A stretch of DNA of 64,000 bases from Macrocystis pyrifera (taxonomy: Eukaryota; Sar; Phaeophyceae; Laminariales; Laminariaceae): the NCBI GenBank assembly GCA_031763025.1, contig JASSKH010000041.1, forward strand, positions 2,232,001 to 2,296,000, given 5' to 3'. Position 1 is the stretch's first letter; each line of letters opens with the position of its first letter. Below the pieces are notes generated by a model. The model did no database searches and was not told the origin of the DNA. It worked only from the letters and a program-made list of their open reading frames with translations. Positions 32,601-44,923 of the stretch are shown piece by piece. A program made the position numbers and the translations under genes.

Positions 32601-33728
32601 TTTCTCTCTTTTGGTGTGTCAAGAAGGGTTCGGAATTTGCCCACAGCCCACGCTAGCAACGAAGACCAACTCAATTACTTTAAGATTCTTAGCAATTATA
32701 ATTCCTTCAAGAATGGACAACACTTTTGCTACAGTAGTAGTAGTGCGATATTTGTAGGCTCAGAGAGGGATGGTTGAGACACCGCTGTTGATACTGCCGT
32801 AGGGGAGGATGCTCGATTCGAGTCGGACTGTAGCACTATTGTCTGTCAACCCGTACGATACGTTGTCGGAGGGAGAGAACAATACGTCGAGCTTGTGGAA
32901 ATTAATGGGATCTTGTCGTGGTCCATCTTCTTTCTCGTAGTTAACCCCTTTGGTACCGAAGTCCCGTTTTGGGGACAAATCACTTGGAATTAGAATGGTT
33001 TGTCCCCAAATCGGGACTGCGGTACCAAAGGGGTTAACCGCGGTTTTTGGGCGCGACGATTCGGTTCGAGCATTCCGTCCAATTCCGCTCTCGTCCCAAC
33101 AAAATATTTCCGCGACTGTTTTAGTTCACTACTGTAGTTAACCCTTTCTGCACCGCGGTACCGTTTTCCCTTCTAGGGATAAAGCAGTCTAATTCCAAGT
33201 ACTTTGTCCCCGAAACGGGACTGCAGTCCTAGAAGCCGCGAACCGCCATCATCGTGCTGATTGATCACCGTATATACACATACACCGCTAGACTGTCGTC
33301 GAGAGTCTGCCTGCTGTATGTTCTAAACACACACACATGTATTTCCAAAAGTCCAACCCGTTTTTTTTGCTTTGTTGGTTCGCTCGCTTCGTTCGTTTGT
33401 CTGCCTTGTTTGCTTGTGTGTTTGTGTGTTTGTTCGTTCGTTTGTCTGTTGGTTGGTTTGTTTGTTTGTTTGTTTGTTCGTCGGTTTGTTTGTTCGTTTG
33501 TTCGTTTGTTCGTCCGTTTGTTTGTTTGTTCTTTTTTCTTTCAGATGTCGAAGTTTTTCGAGCGGTACGAGGACGCGATGCCGATGAACCCGGCGGTGAT
33601 GCGCCTCACCAAGCTCGTCGTTCTGATGTCCTTCGCCGCCCACCTCGCGGTAAGGTTTAAGCTTAACCTCAACGCTTCTTGGTACTGCAAAAAAAGTCTA
33701 CCAGGTACCTGCTAAACACAAAAAGACC

Positions 33729-33760
<32 letters not shown>

Positions 33761-34403
33761 TACCACCACAACCCTCCCTCTTTTTCTTGACAACCGTTTT
33801 TTTTTTCGGTTTTTTGTGTCCGCCAGGCGTGCGTATGGTATGCGGTGGGAGCACAGTCGATCTCGAAGGGGCGTAACAGCTGGATAGAGGACTACTGCGT
33901 CAACGATGGCGTGTTCAGCACTTGCTTGGACGAGCGAGGGCTAGCGGCGAGGTGAGGCAACAAAAAAAAAACAAGACATAATCGGGAGAGTGCTTATGGT
34001 ATGTTTTGAAGGTCATGCTGCACGCGTAGTCGAGGATGGCACACACAATGATCATTTATGGGAATGCTTTGTGAACGGTCAATCAACGTTGAAACCCGTG
34101 CTACATAAACTGGAGGATGGCAAGCGCGATGTAAAAAAAAATACTGCTGTTGAGAGGCGGCAGTGCGCAAATACACTGTTAATATTGATATTGAACAGTA
34201 GTATACAGCGTTTGTAGACACGAGCCAGGCACTTGTTCCTAGTTTCACTGCTGTTGTTTCGCTCGTTTCGGCGGGAGGGGGGGGGGGGGGGCAGGATGGC
34301 GTTCGAGGCAAACATCAGTCTTATACAATACTACTGCACTACTACTGCTGCTACTGCTACTACTACTGCTGCTACTACTACTACAAACACTACTACTACC
34401 ACT

Positions 34404-34447
<44 letters not shown>

Positions 34448-34539
34448 CACTACTACTACTGCTACTGCTACTGCTACTACTACTACTAGTAGTACTACTT
34501 GTACTACTATTACTGCTACTACTGCTACTACTACTAGTG

Positions 34540-34612
<73 letters not shown>

Positions 34613-37478
34613 CACTATTGCTATAAGCTTGAACCGCCGGCCACCCACACACCAAATTTCACTTTCAGTGTATTTCGTGTTTTGCGTCGACAAATACCTG
34701 GTACATCAACAACAGGTACATGGCAAGCGTCTACTGGGCGTTCACGACCATGACCACCGTTGGCTACGGCGACATCACTCCAGGCGAGAAGAAAAAAGGG
34801 TTTACCATTGTCCTCATCATCACCCGTGCCTCTGCATGTAGTACCCCTTCTGCTAATAGTTATCCAATCCGGCTGTACTGTAGTAGTCCTCCGCACTATT
34901 ACCGACTGCTGTCATGATACTACTGCTTTGTATGAGGTTGAAAGCCCGGTAATTACCTGGGTTCAGGCACTGGGAACGTATTTGTAGTACTTGGAAGGCG
35001 TATCTTAGACGGAAAACCAGGGGTTTTCCAGAGGCGCACGAGCTTGGTCTCAGTCTCCGCGTGCACGAAAGGAATAAAACTGCTCTTCTTCTGTAGCTAA
35101 GCAAGCAACACACGTGAGTTCCAACGAGTACCGGCTTAATAGGCAGACCTGTCCAGGGATACAAAGTGTCCCGCAACCTTGATCTTAACAGGACCATAGT
35201 AAATGGGACCACATTTTGTTAGTGCAAAATAGGGAAATATACGGGTTTTAGTGTGTACCGTAGGTGCTGTTTACTATGGTCCTCCGCACTAGATACCACT
35301 CTGTCTCGATATATAAGTAACGTTTTGATTACGTATTAGTACACAAAAGGTCCTTGTTTTTAGAGACAAAGTGGTGCGCAGGTTGACGACGGGGCCTATA
35401 ATCGTGTCACACGTCGAACAGATAGATGATCTACAGGCAGAAAATCTACAGATAGACGATCTACAGATAGATCATCTACAGATAGACGATCTACAGATAG
35501 ATCATCTACGGATAGATCATCTACAGGCAGATCATCTACAGATAGATCATCTACAGGCGGATCATCTACAGATAGATCATCTACAGGCAGATCATCTACA
35601 GGCAGATCATCTACGGATAGATCATCTACATCTACAGATAGATCATCTTCAGGCAGATAATCTACAGATAGATCATCTACTTATAGATCATCTAGATCCT
35701 AAACCTGCTGTTCAGAGGTGCTGTGCAGGATCTGTATAGCATAGATCCAACCCAGATACCACATGTCACACCGTCCTACAGTAAGCAGATCATGCAGGAT
35801 CTGTATAGTACAGATCCCACCCCGATGTCACCAAACACGAGGTATTTGCGAAGATCTCTAACTTTAAGGTAGCTTGACAGTAGTATTAAATGTGAATGAC
35901 TTGCCCTGAAATACCCTGCGACGTAGATCATCCAGTGGGAAACGATTGACCAGTAAATATTATTGGCCTGTCCAAAGTGTTTATTTTTTTTCTTTTTCTT
36001 TCTGGTAACTATTAATAAAAGTTTATGAGTGATCAATCAACGTTGAAGCTCGTTCATGCTGCACGATGGAGGATGCCAAACACGATTTCGTAGCAATACT
36101 TATACTGCTGTGCGTCAAAAAATCGGTTTGGGATGTCGGCCTTTTTTACGCGTTTGCCTTCGTTTTCTGTTTCCTCTTCACGCCATATTTTGCGATTGAC
36201 ACGCGCTTACAAACAAAACGCTACCATACAGTATAAATTTCGAAGCAACTTCGGAGCAACTTCAAATGGTGTCTCTCCCTCCACATTCGCAATATTTTGC
36301 CACAAATTTTAGACGGCTTGCTACTGCTGTACACGGTCAGACCAAACTAGTGGGCGTACGCGTACGTACGCCCATTTACATTCTTCGTGCCTATCTGCGT
36401 CGCGCATCCGACGATGCAAAAAAAAAAAATCCGCGCGCGTTGTTTCCTTCCATGTCTTAATAACTGAGGTTTTAATCTGTTTTTCCCACCGCTCTCTGTC
36501 CGGTGTGCTGATTGTTGGGATGTGTTTGTGGATGTGTTGTTGGTGTGTTGTTGATGTGGTTGGTCGATTTGATCAATTTGATCGGCTGATTGAGCAGCCA
36601 ACAACGTGACGGAGATGATGACGGCCCTCATCAGCGAGGTGGCGGGGGACGACTCTTTTCGCGTACGTCATCGGGGCGCTGGTCAACATCGTGCTCAACC
36701 TCGATCCCGAGAACCGTCTCCGGAAGCAGAAGGTATAACGCGCACATCATACACACGATACGTGAAACTAGTAAAAGAAGAGTCGTTTGCACCGACGCGC
36801 CTAACAATACCTATACTTTTCTGCTTCTCCACCCCGCTAAAACCTATCATAGCTCACAAGAAGGCTCATCAGCCGCCTAAGAGCAGCGTGAATGCCCGGC
36901 AGTACGAGCATACGATCGAGTTTGCGCCGTCGTATATATGTGCGTCTCGTTGCATTGCAACTCGGAACATCCAGTCGTAACGCCCCCCAATCATCACGCA
37001 TCACAATGCGGGCCGATGCCGTAAGCAATATAGTCGTCAATTTTATTGTTATTATTACTAGGCTTGCCATCCGACAATCAATGCAATGTGCAGGATGAGC
37101 TTCTTCACCGTTGATCGATCAAAACATTCATTCCTCAAACAAGAAGAAATCCCCGGATACAAAGGAAACCCATCTATGCACAAGGTCTATCTATCTTCTA
37201 TGTCTACTTGCTTTTATTGTCGAGGAGTTTTCTATCTTTCCCCCGCTGAAGTAAATCCCAAGAGTTTTTAGAACAGCAGTCCCGTTTTGGTGACAAAACA
37301 CTCTAATTCCAAGTAGTTTATCCCCAAAACTGATACTGCAGTCCTAAAAGGGTGAATTAAGTAGCTCCAAACCCTTTCACCCTGAAAAAAAAAAAAATCC
37401 TGGTTGACTTGCAGAAAAAAAAAAGAAGGAAAGGGCAAAACCCGACTTAAAAAAAAACGAAAACGAAAATACAGACAC

Positions 37479-37527
<49 letters not shown>

Positions 37528-40500
37528 CGAGGCTGATATTCATTTCCAAGCATTTTCTCAAAATGCGAAAGAAAACGATCGCGCCCCAGGGCGAGCATTT
37601 TCGGCGAAATGGTTGGGGCACGTCAGTGTGCAATCAGTCTGTTTACGGGGGGCCATAGTAAATAGGACCAAAGATTGTTATTAACAATAGTAAAAAAAGG
37701 GAAATACATACCTGGTAGTTTTTTTTTTTTTCTGTGTATACCGTAGGTCCTATTTACTATGGCCCCCCGTAATAACACCTCTACCTGCCGTAGGCGACAG
37801 AGAGACACACACCGAGAGAGAGAACCAACCCCGTCGCCGCCACACCTGGACGCCCAAGGAGTACGTTCCGTTGAGTCTATCTATGTAACGGGGGGGATAC
37901 AGCGATCAACATATAGCCAAGTTCGGCGCGCGAGCATAGGGAGATACATATATACACATGTGTGTTTCGCCTATTAGAATCGGAACTCACGATGTGGGCC
38001 CAAAAAAACATTTTTATTCTCAATACTATTATTATCATTACCCCCCTATTGCGGGGGACCATAGTTAACGGGACCTACGGTACACACAAAAACCTACATA
38101 TTTCCCTATTTTTACTAACAATATTTGGTCTTGTTTACTATGGTCCCCCGTAATATAATATTGGCACATCGTATTTGGCTAATCTGGTTATTAACAGCAT
38201 GCCCCCCCCCCGGGATGATCCCGCAGTAATAGTCGCCCGTTCGCATGTATGTATGTACGCTCAATCAGCAACCATAGCTATCGATCGGAGGTACAATTTG
38301 TTTTGTTTTGTGGTTCCTTCGATCCTTTCACTTACTCTGTTGTCGTTATTGCTGTTGCTCTTTTTTTGCTGTAGGTTGAGTATCTGTCGGAGTACATGCG
38401 AGACTTCAACATGACGCAGGAGCAGAAGACGGAGATCAAGCGGCACTTCAACTTCAAGCTGAGCTTCAACTCGGTGAGTGAAATAAGGAGCCGATAGAAT
38501 CATAAATATACTACTATTGATTAACAAGCTAAAGGTTCTCCCGCTTCTAACCTCGGACACACAGATCATCCACATCACCCTAAAACATCTATATACTGAT
38601 AGATCATCTGGATCAGCTAGATCCTACCCTGTCGTTCTGAAGTGCTGCGAATAATCAGCGCGGCACCTGTTCCATGTCATTTCCTATTATTCCGTTTACT
38701 ATCTTATACGGGGGTCCATAGTTAACAGGACCAAATTTTGTTAGTAAAAATAGGTAAATATATAGGTTTTTATGTATACCATAGGTCCTGTTAACTATGT
38801 ACCCCCGTAACAGTCCAATCATACGGGTAGCTAGAATCCAACGACTTAAAACGCGGAAGGTGCTGTTGCGGGGAACCACAGTAAATAGGACCAAATATTG
38901 TTAGTAAAAACAGGTATATATATATATAGGTTTTTGTGTACACCGTAGGTCCTGTTTACTATGGTCCTCTCCGTAATATTAATCAGACACCTGAATACTC
39001 GACAAAATTACGTACGGATCACTTTTACTGTTCCCTTCGGAGTACGTATCCAACCCCAGGAAACATGTCCCAGATCGTGCAGATTGTACGCCCCCCGCCC
39101 GGCCACGTGAGCTAGATCATACAGATCATACAGATCAGAAATATATCTGCACCGATCTATCTACACCATATCCCAGTATGTAACACCCTCGCTTTTGGCG
39201 TCGTCAGCAGGACACGGGTACAACATATATGTATAGTGTATAGTGTACGGACGCCCCAAAGATCCCGCCGTTCAGGGGGGGGGAGAATGTTGTAACGATT
39301 ACCCTGGGCTGGGTAACTGATCGTTTTTTTACCCCTGTAGCTCAGTATGCAACACCCTCACATCTATCTATTACGGGGGACCGTAATAAGTAGGACCAAA
39401 TATTGTTAGTAAAAAATGGGTAATATATATAGTTCTTTGTGTGTACCGTAGGTCCTATTAACTATGCCCCCCCCGTTAATATCAACACATCATCGTCATC
39501 GATGAGTTAACCGAGGCGTGCAGTATCACACTTTTTTTTCCTTTGCTGGCCCGCACTTCTCTTTTCCTTTCGTCACCAGGGGGAGACACAATACACCGTA
39601 TGTGCAGCAGTATATCCTTGGAATACGACAGCTTCTAACAGTGACACAGCGAGGGGTGCAGGGGATGTCGGGGCTCTGAGTAGTTGACTCCTCCATCATG
39701 CCATCGGTCCATTACATGCTGCCGCTCTCTCCATCCAAGGCCGTAACACGGGAAGCTCAAGCTGGGACAAAACCTAGAGAGTAGATGACACGACGCAGTG
39801 ATCTCTAATGGGGATCTACTGCATGACAGTCGATTTTCCTGGTTGAGAACTATTACGGGGGCCCATAGTAAATAGGACCTATGGCATACATAAAAACCTA
39901 CCTATTTTTACCAACAATATTTGGTCCTATTTACTATGGTCCCCCGTTGTGATTAACCTTTCCGATGAGAACGATAGCAAGTCGAAGAAATTGGGTTTTG
40001 TAAAGAGATATACTTCCCCGAGAGGCAAAAGTTACACTGCTGCTGTGAAGAATATTATCGTTTGCAACAGCCTAAGTCCGTGAAGTGGTGGTCGAGACAC
40101 CAAAAATACATACCTGCTAATATTTTTTCTTAAAACACCGTTCGTTGGCACTCTCTATATATCGAAGATAGCAAGAAAAAATCCGAATTTGTTGGAGCGA
40201 GGCGGCCTCGGCGCTTAATAGTACCATTTCTGTTCTATATCTTCTGTTTCACGCGCCTGCCAAGGCTGAATTTTATTTTTGTTTTCGGTGGATAGACACC
40301 TATCCTCCATAAACCTATATTCCGCTAGCCTACATTCTACGTTAACATTTGACACAGAGGGAAATACTGCTCTTAACAACACAAAAACAAAAAAAATGCT
40401 AGAATCGATTATCGTCGGAAAGGTGATTCTCAACTATTACGGTGGACCATACCTGGTAGTAAATAGGACCTACTGTGTACACAAAAACCTATATGTTTCC

Positions 40501-43500
40501 CTATTTTCACTAACAATATTTGGTCCTAATTTACTATGGTCCCCGGTACTAGGAAAATATCGGCTGTTTCTTCATGTGGGCTAATATTGAGGTTCCCTAT
40601 TCTGCCGTGTGTACATACATATCCTCCTTTCAGAGGTGTGGTATCACGTTTTCTAAGAATCGTATATATATACATAACGTATGGACTCCATCACACAGCA
40701 GCGCAATAATGTGTCATGGGTGGCCTAACTGCGCCCACCCACGTTTTTTTTTGGGTACATTCCACTTGGAAAGAGTGTGGAACACTTTCTGCGGGATGTT
40801 TTTTACGTACACACGTGCGGGGGAGGGGGGTTGCCTCATTGCCCCTATACGGTTTCAATCAACTAACCACCCGTACGTATAATATAGCGCCTTGAAATTT
40901 TACTATATGGTGAGCAAGATAGTATCATTGCATTTTTGTATTGTAGTTTGAGTGTAGAGCACGACATATTGTCGCTTAAATACCCCCCGCCCCGCCGCTG
41001 ACACCTCCACTCCCGCCACCTCCCCCACCGTCACCCCTGCCCCTCTCCCTCACTCCACCCCTCCTCCCCGCACCCTCAATGGCCATACGACTACGGCCAT
41101 GCATGTTATTGAGCGCGGCCATGCATGATATTGAGTACACCCCCCCCCCCCCCCGCCCCCCCCCCTGATCGCCCCCCCCTCTCCCCTGATCGTATCACAT
41201 AGTGTGTATATGGTAATGCACTCACGAGGCGCTTCGCGCTTGGTGCAAGCAACGTCTGCCTGGTCGGTGAAAACCCGACATGCTCCGTCCCGGCATTGTA
41301 GGGATGCGAGGGTCTATGGTCATACGACTATGGCCATGCATGAGATCGAGTACATCTCTCCTATCGAGTACACCCCCCCCCCCCCCCCCCCCCTCTCCCC
41401 CTGATTGTATCACATAGTGCGTATATGGTAAGGCACTCACGAGGCAGTCACATAGTAAACCCATTGCTGTCTCTGGAAGTGGCCACACCAGAAATTAAAT
41501 CAATTAGTTGATGCTGTCATCCGCATGCAAGATAATCCGTCTCTGAAGCGGTTCCTAGTAGGTTGCAGCTAACCCTTCATGCGACTCGCCCAACACCTCA
41601 CGGCGCTTCGCGCTTGGTGCAAGCAATGTATGCCTGGTTGGTGAAAACTCGACGTGCTCCGTCCCGGCCTTGTAGGGATGCGAGGGTCTACGGTCATAAG
41701 ACTACGGTCATGCATGATAATGAGTACCCCTCCCCCCCACCTGATCCCCGCCCTCTCTTCCTCTCCCTTTTCCCTTCCCTTTACGCCGGAAAAAAAAATT
41801 GTTCCAAAACGTATTGACAGGTCTTCCCCGAGATGGAGATTTTATCAAGCCTGCCGCCCTACCTGCGTATCCCGGCCGTCCTGTACTCGTACCGAGCATC
41901 GCTGCCGCGGCTACCCCTGCTGTGTCAAATAGAGGTGTTTTATCCGGGCTTCCTCGGTCTAATGGTGAGATTTCGTATAACCTGACTACTCTATATACCT
42001 TAGTGTTGTTATTGTTGCGTTTGCATCCATCTCACAGTGTACAGCATGCACTTCAATGTTGATCACTCAAAAAACATGAACATCCCCCGAAAGAAGAAGC
42101 AGAAAAACAGCAGGGGAACCAAAACAAAAAAAAAGGAAAAACCTTTGCAAGAAGTCTAACACTCCCTTCTGTGCTTACCGCCGCTTACCCTCTATATCTG
42201 CAGTACTTCAATCCACATGTATTTATTGTCAACGCATTTTCCCCCCGATGAATTATACCAAATCGTTCAATCCCGGTCCCTCACAGCTAGCAATTGGTAA
42301 CCAGAACCCGCCCTTCCACCCCGGAGAAAACAATCAAGGAAGCTAACACGAACTTAGTGGTACCTGGTATTTAATACGTCGTACACACTGCTGTACTACG
42401 TTAGCTGAACTGACATGATTGATTGCCACCTGTTCTTACTTTTTACGCCATCTTTTCAAGCAACTGCTGTACTACTGCTGTACGTAATAATACCTTCTGA
42501 AGCGTCGTGTGACACGTAGTTGGAGCAGGTTTTTTTTTTTTACAGCCATGCGCTAACGGTTTCTAGTCCCCCTAGGATTAGGAGTACGCCCATGTTGTTT
42601 TAGCACAACGCACACAACTTGGATTTAGTTTAGTGGGGGATCAGCAGCGGTAATAAGGATCCACCGCATTCAACGTGCGTGTCAAAATGAAGCATCGCCG
42701 AGAGAGAGAGAGCGTCAGCAAACCAAAACTACGTAGTATAGGGTCGATCGCAAAAGGTACTCGCACATATGGACGCTGTATTATAGTTATTAAGCTTTTA
42801 TGTCATCAGGCTCGGCACGTATTACGGGGGTCCATAGTTAACAGGACCTATGGCATGCATAAAAACCTACATATTTACTTATTTTTACTATCAATGTTTG
42901 GTCCTATTTACTGTGGTCCCCCGTAATAGGAACGATACGATTAATTCAATTTCAAAACCTTGAATCTTACTCACATTTTGACATTCAAAATTGTTCAAAT
43001 TATTCACCGTTTCTCCTCTCTCTGTGTCTCTCTCTGTGTGTCTTTCTCTCTCCCCCCCCTCCCCCCCCCCCGCGCGCGCCCTCCCTCCCTCTCTCCCCTC
43101 CCTCCCGTCCCCCTATTCTTCCTCTCTATCTCTCCGTCCCTTTCGCGCGCCTCTCACAAACGATAACAACTTAACATACATATATCGACGGAAACGCAAT
43201 CTTCTATCTACCGACGGAAACAACGTTACCGACGAAAACAACGGCAGCTGCCCCGCTTGAAGCCGGGGGAGTACGCGAAGGGTGACGTCATAGTCTCTCC
43301 ACGCCTGGGGGCGAGAGAGATGGGCTTCGTCTTGCACGGGATTTGCGAGGGTACCTCTTCGGAATCAGGGCAAACCATACAGACCTACAGGTGTGTGTTT
43401 TTCACTTTCCGTGCGTTTCGTTCGTTCGCTCGTGGCAAAACTATGTCGGTTGACGGCACCCTCACACCATGACAGACACATCCATCAAGGACATACGTCT

Positions 43501-44829
43501 TGGATAAACGTCAAGGACAGCGGTCAAGGAAATTGCCATATTAAATCATTATGCTAAGTTTGAAGAGGCCTTGACGGGCAAAAACTACAGTAGATCGTCA
43601 ACCGACGGCAGGTGCGTAACTGTTTCGTGGCAATAACTAGGGTTTTGTTTCCCCCTTGACAGATGGATAGGACTTTCGTCATGAAAATACCCACACTATT
43701 TACTTAGGTTGACGGAAGTATTGCCCTTGATGACGGACAGTCGTCAACGGCATCTGTCAAGGACGTCCGGCAAGTATATCTGTCAAGGAAAGACGTCAAG
43801 GAAATACCCATACTGTGTAGGTTGACGACAATCTTGCCCCTGGACAGCATTGGTCCTTGACGAGACATGCGTCAAGGACAGCCATCAAGGATTCCCCCCG
43901 CACTCTATCGGTTTTCGACACTATTTTCTCCTTTGACGGACAGACGTCAAGGACATATATACGTCAAGGGAAAGCGTCAAGGATAGTCGTCAAAGACATG
44001 CGTCAAGGAACTCCCCACACTACAACTACTGTAGTACTGCTCAATCTGAAGAGGCCTAGCCAGACCATAATTAGACCGTCAAACCGACGGCAGGTGCGTC
44101 CTTTGTTAGTGGCAAAGGCGTCGGTTGACGGCATTCTTGATCCTTGACGGACGTCCTTGGCGGCCATCCGTCAAGGAAAATGGTCAAGGCCTCACACTAA
44201 AACTATAGTATCAAGTCCAAAAATTGGCCTTGACAGCCGTCAAGGAAACTACTGTAGTATATCGAGTGTCAAAAGGAGATATTTTGACAGCCGTCAAGGA
44301 ACTCTGCACTCTAAAAATAACTTGTTGCGCTTGCCGAGGTCTTGACGGGTCCAAAACAGACCGCCAAACTGCTTTTTGGTTCGTGGTAGTAGGATCGATT
44401 CGAGGACAGAAGCGAACCAGGCCGGGTTCGGTTAGGTTTTCTTTGGTTAGGCTTAGTTTGGTTTGGTTTGGTTTGGTTTGGTTTGGTTTGGTTTGGTTTT
44501 AGATTTGATTTTGGTTGGCTTGGTTTGGTTGGAGTTGGCTTTGTTCGGTTTGGTTTGGTTTTGGTTTGACTTGACTTGTTTTTTTGGCTTGGCTTAATTT
44601 GCTTTGCTTTGCTCTGGTTCACCTCGGTTTTGGTTGGTTTTGGTTTGGTTGGTTTTGATTGGTTTGATTTGGTTTGGCTCGGTTCGGCTTGGTTTGGTTT
44701 GGTTTGGTTTGGTTTGGTTTGGTTTGGTTTGGTTCCGTTTGGTTGTTGGGATTGGTGGTGATGATATGATGATGCAGGATGATGAGGATGAGGATGATGA
44801 TGATGACGATGAGGATGAGGATGATGATA

Positions 44830-44923
<94 letters not shown>

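Noticed and set aside
34233-34841. 202-codon Thr-rich frame
   Set aside because: It is the (ACT)n intron repeat read through; the last part runs out of frame over the pore exon.
35409-35700. CRISPR-like look of evenly spaced GATCATCTACAG repeats
   Set aside because: Units are contiguous 15-mers without unique spacers, in an intron of a eukaryotic gene: a minisatellite.
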